A stretch of DNA of 32,405 nt, from the NCBI GenBank assembly GCA_949287505.1, contig CASEGX010000086.1, positions 1 through 32,405 of the forward strand. The letters run 5' to 3'. Shown one piece after another: positions 23,002 through 31,046 of the stretch (positions are counted from its first letter, which is position 1; each line of letters opens with the position of its first letter). Below the pieces are notes generated by a model. The model was not told where the DNA came from. It saw only the letters and a list, made by a program, of their open reading frames with translations, and ran no database searches. This stretch comes from an uncultured Spirochaetales bacterium. GTDB taxonomy: Bacteria; Spirochaetota; Spirochaetia; Sphaerochaetales; Sphaerochaetaceae. The position numbers were made by a program, and so were the translations under genes.

Positions 23002-24257
23002 TCCTCCTCATGATGGTGGTGATGGTCGCAGCAGCAGTGGTCATCCTTCTCGATTTCCGCAATCTCCGCCGCATATGCATCATCGTCATCATTCTCTTTC
23101 TGATCGTCGTGAACGATCTCCTCGTGTATCAGCTCACCGATCTTCTCTCCGGTCTTCTTCTCATATTCATCAATGAGGTTTCTGACAATCTCATCGCTTC
23201 CTGACAGAAACCGTGCCTTCTCAAGGTATTCGCGCGCCTCGTCAAGCTGATCATCCTGAAGATACAGATAGGAAAGGTTGGAGACAATCGTGAGATTCTC
23301 AGGGTCCAGATCAGCAGCAGTCTCCAGATAGGTCTTTGCAAGTTCCCTGTCTCCGGCTTCCAGCTCATCTATTGAGAGCTCATTGTAGATATCCGCATTG
23401 CGCTCTCCCTTCTCAAGGCACTTCATCTGGTCATCCCTCGCTTCGGCGAATCTTCCGGCCTTTCTCAGTGCCCATCCTCTCAGGAAGTAGCCATTCCATA
23501 CATCAGGATTTCTCTCTATGAAGCGAGTTGCCGCGGCAATTGCCTTTTCTGTGTCGTCGAGCATGATGAAATCATAGGCTTCCTTGATCTCCTCATCATT
23601 CTCGAGCTGTAACTCGATGCGGCTCAGGAGCTTCTTCATCTCCTGTTTCCTCTCTCCCTCTTCTGCAACGGCCATGTACCTGTCGAGGTAATCCTTTGCT
23701 TCCTCAAGGTTGCCGGTGAATGCTTCATAAGAGGAGAGTTCTGCAAGGACATCGGCATTCTCCCCGAAGCGCTGAAGCCCGTCCTTGAGGGTGCGCTTTG
23801 CAGAGAGAAGGTACTCATCTTCCTTCTCCTCATCGCCTTCATCCCTTGCATTCACTGCCATATATGAGTAGAGAGTTGCAAGATTGATGCAGGATGCGGC
23901 CTGGGGCATCAAATGGTAAACCGCAAGGAAGAGCTCCTCTGAAAACTCATAGTCCTTCTGCTCTTCCTTCGCTATGGCGGCTTTCATCAGCTTCTCCGGC
24001 AGCGTCGGGTCGATTGTGAGCACAAAGTCCTTATAGTATGAGGCATCCTTGTGGTTCTCGTCATATGCTATGACAGTGAGCATTCCCGCCGTGATTGACT
24101 CCAGCGAGATATCCTCAGCCTTGAGCCTTGTCTCTCCGGTCTTGAGCTGGACAGGCAGCATTATGTTCCTGTCGAGACGGAAGATGTCGCTTTCGACTCT
24201 CATTCCTTCCGGCACATGTATGTATCTGATTGATCTGAGGCTTTCTTCCTTGTTCAT
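22998..24257 (-). CDS. TPR-repeat protein with Cys/His-rich C-terminal tail
   Basis: 419 residues, no signal peptide. The first ~100 residues form a beta-rich region (YIHVPEGMRVESDIFRLDRN, LPVQLKTGETRLKAEDI) that I do not recognise. From about 105 to 375 come helical tetratricopeptide-type repeats (e.g. AEYNELS-like DIYNELSIDELEAGDRELAK, YLETAADLDPENLTIVSNLS, YLYLQDDQLDEAREYLEKA). An acidic linker leads to the tail DHCCCDHHHHHEEE (406-419), a plausible Ni/Zn/Cu-binding stretch. It heads the operon with tsaE, tsaB and trxB and starts 22 bases after the 6S-like RNA, with a GAGGA SD. Likely a cytosolic scaffold; function unknown. Confidence 0.8.
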   Translation of the reverse strand: MNKEESLRSIRYIHVPEGMRVESDIFRLDRNIMLPVQLKTGETRLKAEDISLESITAGMLTVIAYDENHKDASYYKDFVLTIDPTLPEKLMKAAIAKEEQKDYEFSEELFLAVYHLMPQAASCINLATLYSYMAVNARDEGDEEKEDEYLLSAKRTLKDGLQRFGENADVLAELSSYEAFTGNLEEAKDYLDRYMAVAEEGERKQEMKKLLSRIELQLENDEEIKEAYDFIMLDDTEKAIAAATRFIERNPDVWNGYFLRGWALRKAGRFAEARDDQMKCLEKGERNADIYNELSIDELEAGDRELAKTYLETAADLDPENLTIVSNLSYLYLQDDQLDEAREYLEKARFLSGSDEIVRNLIDEYEKKTGEKIGELIHEEIVHDDQKENDDDDAYAAEIAEIEKDDHCCCDHHHHHEEE

Positions 24258-24279
24258 AAATCCTCGTGAAATAAAAAGT

Positions 24280-24441
24280 CCTATAGAAGCGGCTGCTGGT
24301 TGCTCTTGAACTAGTGTTCAAGGGGGGGGGGATCTTTGTTGCCCGCTTTCTGTTCCCCTCAGGGATCAATGCCGCTAAGGCTATACCGGATCCCAATTAT
24401 ATGGTTTGCTCCAAGAGGCTTCAGATGAGCCGTTCTATAGG
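24280..24441 (-). ncRNA. ssrS: 6S RNA (SsrS) candidate
   Basis: Minus-strand RNA of about 162-170 bases. A closing stem pairs CCTATAGAA-CGGCT (24441-24428) with AGCCG-C-TTCTATAGG (24294-24280), one bulge. An apical arm is formed by GGGATC with GATCCC around a GCC/GGC tip. On the 3' side of the central region CTTGAAC-ACTA-GTTCAAG forms a small hairpin, like the CCUUGAAC/GUUCAAGG element of E. coli 6S RNA. TTTTTATTT follows the stem and TAAACT (24454-24449) is seven bases upstream. 6S RNA binds sigma70-RNA polymerase through a promoter-like bubble. The family call is by eye; a riboswitch-like leader of the downstream operon is the alternative. A run of ten C (24331-24322) lies in the 3' side. 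Confidence 0.7.
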
Positions 24442-24448
24442 TAAGTTA

Positions 24449-24454
24449 AGTTTA
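24449..24454 (-). promoter_or_regulatory. -10 box of the 6S-like RNA
   Basis: TAAACT (24454-24449) is seven bases before the first base of the closing stem (24441). No good -35 is seen at the expected place. The region is shared with the divergent promoter of the gene at 24508. Confidence 0.4.
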
Positions 24455-24472
24455 TCACAGTTTCACACAGGG

Positions 24473-24501
24473 TGGAAGTGCTCTGGATAATAGAGTATTC
24501 T
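24473..24501 (+). promoter_or_regulatory. Promoter of the coiled-coil membrane protein gene, leaderless arrangement
   Basis: TGGAAG (24473-24478), 17-base spacer, TATTCT (24496-24501), six bases before ATG 24508. Both elements are imperfect. An alternative -10 is GATAAT at 24486-24491. No SD is present. Confidence 0.4.
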
Positions 24502-24507
24502 CTCCGT

Positions 24508-24978
24508 ATGGAAATGTTTGTTTATGGCCTCGGTGCCGGACTTATAATCGCAGCTCTCGTCGCTTTCTATTTCTCGATGAAGATCGGGAGAATCAATGAT
24601 GAGAAGAACAAGGAAATCCAGAAATACAAGAACATGCTTTCTGACAGGATGGAGCTTGAGGCTGAAGGCCTGAAGAAGGTCAAGGATGAGAACGAGGAAC
24701 TGAAGAGGATCAATGAGAATCTCCGTGTCTCCCTGATGGCACTGCGCGATAAGCCGGGCAGAAAGGAGATGCAGCGTCTTCAGGTCCTGCAGAAAGCTGC
24801 TGACAGGCTTACTCTCAACAGTCCAGGCTTCGGTCCTGTCTGGCAGGCTGCGCTCAAGGAGAGCGAGGATGAGTTCCAGAAGGTGTATTCTGGATTCATT
24901 CCTTTTATAAAACGTCACATACCGCGTCCGACGGATGCCGAGGTGATTGATGTTCAGGATGACGGGGGCAATTCCTGA
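24508..24978 (+). CDS. Membrane-anchored coiled-coil protein, unknown
   Basis: 156 residues from ATG 24508. An N-terminal membrane helix (VYGLGAGLIIAALVAFYFSM, residues 5-24) is followed by a long charged coiled coil (about 28-85, rich in E/K with heptads such as ELKRINENLRVSLMALRDK) and a compact C-terminal part ending PRPTDAEVIDVQDDGGNS. The topology recalls small RmuC/YhcB-like or cell-envelope scaffold proteins, but I do not recognise the family. An in-frame ATG at 24472 would add 12 unlikely residues and overlap the promoter. The 3' end overlaps the convergent gene by 25 bases. Confidence 0.65.
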   Translation: MEMFVYGLGAGLIIAALVAFYFSMKIGRINDEKNKEIQKYKNMLSDRMELEAEGLKKVKDENEELKRINENLRVSLMALRDKPGRKEMQRLQVLQKAADRLTLNSPGFGPVWQAALKESEDEFQKVYSGFIPFIKRHIPRPTDAEVIDVQDDGGNS

Positions 24979-25742
24979 CGGATTTCTTCCAGCGTGCCTG
25001 TGAAGCTTTCTGGCGATGAGATTATGTACCTCATCGCTTTTTCTTTCTGTCTCTGTCTGAATGTGTGACCAAGGCTTATGTACCCCTCAGCCTGAAGCGG
25101 GGTCTTCACATTCTCTGGAAGGAACATATTCGGTGTCATGTATGCATTCGTGTGTCTTTCTCCCTCACCGTTTCTTGGAGAATCTATCTGCATGTGTACG
25201 GAGAAGAAGGTGAAGGCTCCGTGGACACCAATTCTCACTGTCGTGCTTTCTGTGGCGTCGAGCCTGACGCCGATATCAAAATCAAAGCCGAAATCCATGT
25301 CGAGGAACGTGCTCTTCGTATCTGAAAGGGATGAGAGCCTGTCATTGTAATCCAGGGCGTACGATGCTCCCAGTCCCATGTACCATATCGCATCATCGCC
25401 GATGAGCTTCCTGAACGCCGGCCCGGCGCTTATTGAGAAGCTGAATGATTTCTCCAGATTCTCCTGAAGCTTCTCATTATCCTCATTCTCCCTCTCAGGA
25501 AGCATGGCAGCAAGGCTGGAGTAGGGTGCCTGGAAACCGAGTCTCATATAGATCCCGGTGCGCATGTTCCCGCCGATGAATCCATAGCCTGTATAATCAA
25601 AGCCGATATGATCGCGTTCAGATGATTTAAGGGAATCTGAAGAGACAGTCTCGAAGAATGTGAAGTCATATCCCGGAAAGATCGCTCCGTGAAGCAGTGA
25701 TGTGAAAAGCAGTAAAGCAGCAATAAGAGGTATCTTTCTCAT
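24954..25742 (-). CDS. Secreted beta-barrel-like protein, unknown
   Basis: 262 residues. MRKIPLIAALLLFTSLLHGA is a signal peptide. The mature protein has alternating strands rich in aromatic girdle residues (HIGFDYTGYGFIGGNMRTGIY, MRLGFQAPYSS, FSFSISAGPAFRKL, AIWYMGLGASYALDYNDRL, FDIGVRLDATESTTVRIGVHGAF), typical of small outer-membrane barrels of spirochaetes. A non-barrel C-terminal extension (KEKAMRYIISSPESFTGTLEEI) is odd: barrel proteins usually end at the last strand. It is apparently monocistronic. Confidence 0.65.
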   Translation of the reverse strand: MRKIPLIAALLLFTSLLHGAIFPGYDFTFFETVSSDSLKSSERDHIGFDYTGYGFIGGNMRTGIYMRLGFQAPYSSLAAMLPERENEDNEKLQENLEKSFSFSISAGPAFRKLIGDDAIWYMGLGASYALDYNDRLSSLSDTKSTFLDMDFGFDFDIGVRLDATESTTVRIGVHGAFTFFSVHMQIDSPRNGEGERHTNAYMTPNMFLPENVKTPLQAEGYISLGHTFRQRQKEKAMRYIISSPESFTGTLEEIRQELPPSS

Positions 25743-25750
25743 CCCTTCTG

Positions 25751-25778
25751 ATTATATTGCTCGCGGGGGGATTATGAA
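25751..25778 (-). promoter_or_regulatory. Promoter of the barrel-like gene, near-leaderless
   Basis: Minus strand TTCATA (25778-25773), 16-base spacer, TATAAT (25756-25751), eight bases before the ATG at 25742. AGAAGGG directly touches the ATG, so it has no SD spacing. Confidence 0.5.
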
Positions 25779-25788
25779 AGACCGGTCT

Positions 25789-27663
25789 TCAGACATCCTT
25801 CTCTTCCAGTTCCAGCCATCTCTCCGTTTTCTCCTCAAGCGTCTGTTTTGCCTCTTCGTATTTCCTTGTTCTCTCCTGCAGCGTTCCCAGTTCTGTAGTC
25901 TCTGCACTGGAAAAGGAAGCCTCCAGTTCCTTTATGTGTTTTTCAAGCTCCTCGACTTCCTTCTCAATCTCTTCCTTCTCCCTTCTCTCCCTGAATGACA
26001 GTCCTCTGCTTTCCCTTGCAGGGCGCTTTGGCTGAGGGGGCGCATCTATGCTCTTCTCTTTATTCTCAGCTTCCTCGTCCTTATGCTCCTTCCATTCTGA
26101 ATAGGAGCCCGGGAAAAGCGTGATGTGCCCGTCCTCGATTACGAATGTCATGTCTGTAGTCACATCGAGAAATGTCCTGTCATGTGATGAGATGACTGCA
26201 CATCCCGGAAATGAGACTATGTATTCCTCCAGTCTTTCCATCGTCTCTATATCGAGATCATTCGTCGGTTCATCAAAGAGAAGGAAATTCGGGTTCATCA
26301 CAAGGCGGGTGACAAGATACAGTCGCCGTTTTTCGCCTCCCGAGAGTTTCTCTATCGGTGTCCTCTGTGTTTTGACAGGAAAGCCGAAGAGCTCCAGAAA
26401 ACGCGATGCTGCTACTTCCTCTCCATCTCCCATCACAACGCGCTCTCCGATGTCACTTGTGTACTCCAGAACCGTCTTTGAGCTTTCGAGATTCCTGCCA
26501 AGCTGATCATAGTATCCGAATACCGTATTCAATCCTTTATCTACTGTTCCGAAATCGGGCTGAATATTTGATGATAGAATGTCGAGCAATGTGGACTTTC
26601 CAGAACCATTGTCTCCGATGAGTGCAATCTTCTGACCCTTAACGAAGGAGAAGGTGAAACCTGAGAACAAAGTCCTGCCATCATAGCTTTTTGAGATATT
26701 CTCTATTTCAAGGATTTTCTTCCCCAGTCTTCTTTCCTGGCTCTGGAAATCTCTTGGTGCATCCTCCTTGGGCTTTGCTTTCTCCTTCAGCATCGCGTCG
26801 ATCCTGTCCTTGCGTCCTCTGTCCTTTCCTGTTCTTGCCTTCGGTCCGCGCTTGAGCCATTCAAGCTCACGGCGGAGTATCGTCTCGAGCCTTTCCTCAT
26901 GTTTTTCCTCCATCCTCAGCCTTTCTGCCTTTCTCTCAAGATACGCTGAGAAAGAACCAGGATGGCGATAGAAATGCCTTCCGTCCAGTTCCCATATAGT
27001 GGAGGCGCATTCGTTCAGGATATGGCGGTCATGTGTGACGATGATGACAGCAGTCTGTGTGTTCTTGAGCCATGACTCAAGGTATTCGATTGTCTTTATA
27101 TCAAGATGGTTTGTTGGCTCATCGAGAAGAAGAATATCAGGGCGGACTGCAATGGCCCTTGCAAGCGCAGCCTTCTTCTGCTGGCCCCCGGAGAGGGAGG
27201 AGAGCAATCTGTTTGCTTCAAGGTTTTCCCCGAGATCTGTCAGGATCGCCATATATCTTCTCTCGATATCCCAGAGATCCTCTTTCTCTATGATCTGGTA
27301 AAGACCTGTATACTTCTTCTCATCGCCATCTTCCAGTGCTTTCTGATACTCCGAAAGAAGTTCCGTTGCCCTGCATTTCTGCAGGTGGAGAAATGAGGCA
27401 AGATCCGTACCTTCAGGGTAGGTGACACTCTGCTCGAGAAGAACCACAGAGGCATCGCGCTTTATTGAGACATTGCCCTCATCAGGGTATATTTCCCCTG
27501 CAAGGCATTTCAGGAACGTTGACTTGCCGCTTCCGTTCCTTCCGACTATTCCTACTTTCTCTCCCTCTTCAAGTGCAAGCGTGGCATTCTCGAATAGAGG
27601 CTCATCGCTTACAGTCTTTGAAAGGTTCTCTGCTGATAAAACAACCACACCGGAATTGTACAC
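25789..27663 (-). CDS. ABC-F protein, Uup type
   Basis: 624 residues, two ABC ATPase domains and no membrane segments. Domain 1: GRNGSGKS (41-48), [25 protein letters not shown]. Domain 2: [30 protein letters not shown]. The inter-domain linker is highly charged ([20 protein letters not shown]). The C-terminal ~75 residues form a coiled coil ([20 protein letters not shown]) as in Uup, pointing to ribosome- or DNA-associated translation-factor function rather than transport. The start may be the ATG at 27663 or a GTG at 27648 (VVVLSAENL), since TACAAT is six bases before the latter. Divergent from the flavoprotein gene with 30 bases between. Confidence 0.9.
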   Translation of the reverse strand: MYNSGVVVLSAENLSKTVSDEPLFENATLALEEGEKVGIVGRNGSGKSTFLKCLAGEIYPDEGNVSIKRDASVVLLEQSVTYPEGTDLASFLHLQKCRATELLSEYQKALEDGDEKKYTGLYQIIEKEDLWDIERRYMAILTDLGENLEANRLLSSLSGGQQKKAALARAIAVRPDILLLDEPTNHLDIKTIEYLESWLKNTQTAVIIVTHDRHILNECASTIWELDGRHFYRHPGSFSAYLERKAERLRMEEKHEERLETILRRELEWLKRGPKARTGKDRGRKDRIDAMLKEKAKPKEDAPRDFQSQERRLGKKILEIENISKSYDGRTLFSGFTFSFVKGQKIALIGDNGSGKSTLLDILSSNIQPDFGTVDKGLNTVFGYYDQLGRNLESSKTVLEYTSDIGERVVMGDGEEVAASRFLELFGFPVKTQRTPIEKLSGGEKRRLYLVTRLVMNPNFLLFDEPTNDLDIETMERLEEYIVSFPGCAVISSHDRTFLDVTTDMTFVIEDGHITLFPGSYSEWKEHKDEEAENKEKSIDAPPQPKRPARESRGLSFRERREKEEIEKEVEELEKHIKELEASFSSAETTELGTLQERTRKYEEAKQTLEEKTERWLELEEKDV

Positions 27664-27687
27664 AATCTTTTCATTTGCTGGTAGAAT
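27659..27687 (+). promoter_or_regulatory. Promoter of the COG2509 flavoprotein-azlCD unit, leaderless arrangement
   Basis: TACACA (27659-27664), 17-base spacer, TAGAAT (27682-27687), six bases before ATG 27694. It overlaps the start region of the divergent ABC-F gene; no SD is seen. Confidence 0.5.
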
Positions 27688-27693
27688 CCGCTC

Positions 27694-29226
27694 ATGGTCC
27701 GAGAGATATCAGTTTCGCTGTCTCCAGAGGAAGCTGCAGACAGCAACAGAATAAAAAGAAAAGCCGCAAAGAAGCTTGGTGTCAGAGAACATGATATAAC
27801 AACGATGAGAATCGTGAGAAAGAGCATTGATGCCAGGCGTCGTGATGTCAGGATAAATCTTTCACTTGCCCTTTTCCTTGGAGAAGAAGCACCTCCTCTC
27901 TATATTCCTGTAGAGTTTCCCTTTGTCTCTCCATCAAGCCCCTCTGCTGTCGTTGTCGGCTTTGGGCCTGCAGGTATTTTTGCCTCTCTGACGCTTCTTG
28001 AAAATGGCATACGCCCTGTAGTGCTCGAAAGAGGCTGTGATGTCCACACAAGGCTCAAGGATACTGCGCGTCTCTCTCAGAGCGGTATTCTCAATCCTGA
28101 ATCAAACTATGCTTTCGGAGAGGGAGGTGCGGGAGCATTTTCAGACGGAAAGCTTTACACTAGATCCGTGAAGCGGGGAAATGTAAGGAAGATCCTCTCC
28201 CTTCTTGTCCAGTTCGGAGCTGATGAGGAGATACTCTATGAAAGCCACCCTCATATCGGTTCTGATAACCTCCCTTACATAATCGAGCGCATGAGAGAGA
28301 CAATCATCGATCATGGCGGAGAGATACATTTTGGAAAGAAGGTCACGGGTCTTATAAGAGAGAATGGTGAAACAAGGGGGGTGAAGTGCTTTGATGGAAG
28401 CGAGTACATCGGTCCTGTTGTCCTGGCAACCGGGCATAGCGCGAAGGATGTCTATCATTTCCTCTCATCCTCCGGTTTCTCTCTCGAGGCGAAGAGCACC
28501 GCAGCAGGGGTGCGTCTTGAGCATAAGCAGAGCCTCATTGATTCAATACAGTACCATACAGAGGAAAAAAGCCCGTTTCTTCCTCCCGCTTCATACTCAT
28601 TTGTCACGCAGATTAATGGCCGTGGCGTTTACTCCTTCTGCATGTGTCCCGGAGGTGTCATTGTCCCTGCAGCCTCGGAGGAGGGGCATCAGGTTGTCAA
28701 TGGAATGTCTCCTCATTCACGAGGCGGAAGGTTCTCAAACAGTGGCATGATCGTTGAGCTGAGGAAGGAAGAGCTGGAGGATGATGATCCATTCGCCATG
28801 CTTAGGTTTATAGAGGAGATTGAGAGAAAGTGCTACAACCCGGGATTCGCAGCACCTGCTGAGCGCCTCGATGATTTCATCCGTGGCCGTGTTTCCTCGT
28901 CCTTCCCGGATACAAGCTATCCACGGCCGCTTGTTCCCGTGCTGATGGATGATGTCCTTCCTCCTGTAATAGCAGAATCTCTCAGAGAAGGCTTCAAAGC
29001 ATTTGACAAGATGACGCGTTCCCGCTTTATTACTTCCGATGCTCTTCTTATTGCACCGGAGACCCGTACATCCTCTCCTGTACGCATCCTGCGTGATGAT
29101 GGGATGAGGCAGGGAAGGGGACTCTATCCTGCAGGAGAAGGAGCCGGATACGCAGGAGGCATTGTCTCTGCAGCAATAGACGGGACGGAAGCTGCACTCC
29201 GCCTTGGAGGAGATTATGGATATTAA
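27694..29226 (+). CDS. FAD-dependent dehydrogenase (COG2509)
   Basis: 510 residues. The N-terminal ~80 residues form a small alpha/beta domain ([30 protein letters not shown]), followed by the FAD dinucleotide fold [20 protein letters not shown] (about 86-105) and VVLERG; then [47 protein letters not shown] and a C-terminal [19 protein letters not shown] that closes the flavin site. This is the uncharacterised NAD(FAD)-utilising dehydrogenase family found in many anaerobes. The substrate is unknown. The stop overlaps azlC by eleven bases, so it is co-expressed with the branched-chain amino acid exporter. Confidence 0.88.
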   Translation: MVREISVSLSPEEAADSNRIKRKAAKKLGVREHDITTMRIVRKSIDARRRDVRINLSLALFLGEEAPPLYIPVEFPFVSPSSPSAVVVGFGPAGIFASLTLLENGIRPVVLERGCDVHTRLKDTARLSQSGILNPESNYAFGEGGAGAFSDGKLYTRSVKRGNVRKILSLLVQFGADEEILYESHPHIGSDNLPYIIERMRETIIDHGGEIHFGKKVTGLIRENGETRGVKCFDGSEYIGPVVLATGHSAKDVYHFLSSSGFSLEAKSTAAGVRLEHKQSLIDSIQYHTEEKSPFLPPASYSFVTQINGRGVYSFCMCPGGVIVPAASEEGHQVVNGMSPHSRGGRFSNSGMIVELRKEELEDDDPFAMLRFIEEIERKCYNPGFAAPAERLDDFIRGRVSSSFPDTSYPRPLVPVLMDDVLPPVIAESLREGFKAFDKMTRSRFITSDALLIAPETRTSSPVRILRDDGMRQGRGLYPAGEGAGYAGGIVSAAIDGTEAALRLGGDYGY

Positions 29227-29920
29227 GATAAAGGATGTGAAGGAAGGGATTCATGATGGTTTCCCTATCTTTCTCGGATATTTCACGACAGCTCTTGCAT
29301 TCGGGCTCCTCACACGTACAAGTGGTTTCACATTTGTTGAGGGTGTCCTTACAAGCATGGTGACGTTTGCAGGATCCGGGCAGTTTCTGATGATGAATCT
29401 CTACAATGCAGGTTCTCTGCTGCTTTCAATCATCGTCTCCGTATTCTTTATCAACAGCCGTTACATCTTCATGGCATCATCGCTTTCGCAGCGTCTTGAC
29501 AATCCACGGTCAATACTTGGCCGTCTTATGTGTGGTTTCGGCACAGTCGATGAGGTATTCACCGTCGCTTCGTTCAAGGGACACAAGCTCTCATACAGCT
29601 ACATGGCGGGGCTTATCTTCACATCCTATGTAGGGTGGGTAAGCGGTACTGCGATAGGATATGCAGGAGGGACTTTCCTTCCCGATGTGGTCCAAAAAGC
29701 TGCTGTGATAACTGTATATGCAATGTTCGCATCTCTTTTGGGAGGAGAGGCAAGAAGAAAGTGCAAGGCAATGCTTGTTGCCGCACTCTCTGCACTCCTT
29801 AATTCTCTTCTGATACTTGTTTTGGGGCTTTCAACAGGGCTGTCATTCCTCATTTCAATGATTGCTGCCACCATATTCGGTGCTCTTATATACACAGACG
29901 AGGAGGTTGGAATTGAATAA
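29216..29920 (+). CDS. azlC: AzlC-type branched-chain amino acid exporter, large subunit
   Basis: 234 residues from ATG 29216, with GGAGGAG just upstream (a TTG at 29204 precedes that SD). A hydrophobic protein with about five to six membrane segments; GIHDGFPIFLGYFTTALAFG, TFAGSGQFLMMNL and FFINSRYIFMASSLSQRL are the AzlC signatures. AzlC with AzlD exports branched-chain amino acids or analogues through the inner membrane. It overlaps azlD by eight bases. Confidence 0.92.
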   Translation: MDIKIKDVKEGIHDGFPIFLGYFTTALAFGLLTRTSGFTFVEGVLTSMVTFAGSGQFLMMNLYNAGSLLLSIIVSVFFINSRYIFMASSLSQRLDNPRSILGRLMCGFGTVDEVFTVASFKGHKLSYSYMAGLIFTSYVGWVSGTAIGYAGGTFLPDVVQKAAVITVYAMFASLLGGEARRKCKAMLVAALSALLNSLLILVLGLSTGLSFLISMIAATIFGALIYTDEEVGIE

Positions 29921-30224
29921 GCTTCTTCTCATATTCTCATGTGCAGCGGTCACACTGCTGCCAAGAATCATACCGTTCTTTGCATCTTCTGCGCTCTCCA
30001 GGCTCCCGAAGTTCCTTCGTAAATGCATGCTGCTGCTTCCTGTGGCGGCACTTGGTGCACTTATTTTCCCGCTTGCTCTAACAGATTTCGGTGTGATGTG
30101 GTATGCAGGCCTTGCAGGTGTCCTCACAGCATTCATAACATCGCTTCTGAAGGGGCCTATGATTCTTGCAATCATAATTGCGCTTGTATCGACAACGGGA
30201 ATGCTTATTGCTTTCCCTATGTAG
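29913..30224 (+). CDS. azlD: AzlD-type branched-chain amino acid exporter, small subunit
   Basis: 103 residues from a TTG start at 29913, chosen because GAGGAGG lies seven bases upstream and it overlaps the azlC stop; a longer frame from 29862 has no support. Four membrane segments; the AzlD motif is seen as TLLPRIIPFF with FLRKCMLLLPVAALGAL and GLAGVLTAFIT. Obligate partner of AzlC. A TTG start here may lower its yield relative to AzlC. Confidence 0.88.
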   Translation: MNKLLLIFSCAAVTLLPRIIPFFASSALSRLPKFLRKCMLLLPVAALGALIFPLALTDFGVMWYAGLAGVLTAFITSLLKGPMILAIIIALVSTTGMLIAFPM

Positions 30225-30231
30225 CCCAGAG

Positions 30232-30267
30232 GAAAAAATAAATCCTCATCCATTTCTGAATGAGGAT
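30232..30267 (-). terminator. Rho-independent terminator after tRNA-Val
   Basis: Minus strand ATCCTCAT (30267-30260) pairs with ATGAGGAT (30249-30242), followed by TTATTTTTT. It lies four bases beyond the tRNA 3' end. Confidence 0.85.
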
Positions 30268-30270
30268 CAG

Positions 30271-30342
30271 TGGGCGCGAGCAGGATCGAACTGCTGACCC
30301 CTACCGTGTGAAGGTAATGCTCTCCCGCTGAGCTACGCGCCC
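30271..30342 (-). tRNA. tRNA-Val (anticodon CAC)
   Basis: Minus strand cloverleaf of 72 bases: acceptor GGGCGCG/CGCGCCC, D-arm GCTC/GAGC, anticodon arm TTACC-TTCACAC-GGTAG with CAC (reads GUG), variable GGGTC, T-arm AGCAG-TTCGATC-CTGCT, discriminator A. CCA is not encoded, so it must be added by the CCA enzyme. Confidence 0.95.
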
Positions 30343-30387
30343 GATATAACGTTCTCTTTTATAAACATTATTGAAAACTTTGTAAAG

Positions 30388-30951
30388 TTAGCTTTCGAAA
30401 GTCGAAGGAATATATATTTCAATTTGATTGCCGCAATGCGGACAGAGCACAATAAGATTCCTGCCATCATTTATTACGGGCCGTCCATCAGAGATGTTGA
30501 GAAGATCACCAGGATGAGAATAGGTTATTTCTATCCCTGAATTCTTGTACAATCTTTCCTGCAATTCCGATAGATGAGAGAACAGCACCGCATCCGTTAT
30601 ATCAGATGCAGCGAGGATCTCCGGATCTGCATTCATCTTTTCGGGAATGATTATCGTGTCTGCTGAAGTGAAGGCAATGGCGTTATATAGCATTCTTTCA
30701 TCAGTTCCATCCATTACTGCAATCACTGAGTTTCCATCTTCTGTAATCATATAGATACCGGTATCCAGGTTCTCTGCAAGAAGACCAATCCATCGCTTGT
30801 AATAGATACTCTCATCAAGGGAAAGAAGCTCTCCATCATCTGTCATTATCTGGTAATCACAATCAAACCTCTCAGGCATGACAATCGTATACGATGCGAA
30901 AGCTGGCAAAATCACAGCAAGCATCAAAAGAATAAGAAAGATTTTTTTCAT
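30388..30951 (-). CDS. Secreted protein with CxxC pair, unknown
   Basis: 187 residues. MKKIFLILLMLAVILPAFAS is a signal peptide; GAGGGAAAAGA upstream supplies the SD. The mature protein is acidic without further membrane segments. Near the C-terminus VLCPHCGNQIEIYIP has a CPHCG zinc-ribbon/thioredoxin-like CxxC, odd in an exported protein and the only obvious functional motif besides one early Cys. No family recognised. It lies between a terminator and the tRNA gene, as a single-gene unit. More A/T-rich than the genes before 30 kb. Confidence 0.6.
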   Translation of the reverse strand: MKKIFLILLMLAVILPAFASYTIVMPERFDCDYQIMTDDGELLSLDESIYYKRWIGLLAENLDTGIYMITEDGNSVIAVMDGTDERMLYNAIAFTSADTIIIPEKMNADPEILAASDITDAVLFSHLSELQERLYKNSGIEITYSHPGDLLNISDGRPVINDGRNLIVLCPHCGNQIEIYIPSTFES

Positions 30952-30987
30952 TCTTTTCCCTCATAAAAAAGCAAATACAGTATCATG

Positions 30988-31021
30988 AAAAAAACAAAAA
31001 CAGGCCAGACACAATGGCCTG
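30988..31021 (-). terminator. Rho-independent terminator of the beta-helix gene
   Basis: Minus strand CAGGCCA (31021-31015), loop, TGGCCTG (31007-31001), then TTTTTGTTTTTTT. It is 25 bases after the stop at 31047. Confidence 0.92.
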
Positions 31022-31046
31022 ACCTGCGATGATAATTCATTTTTCT

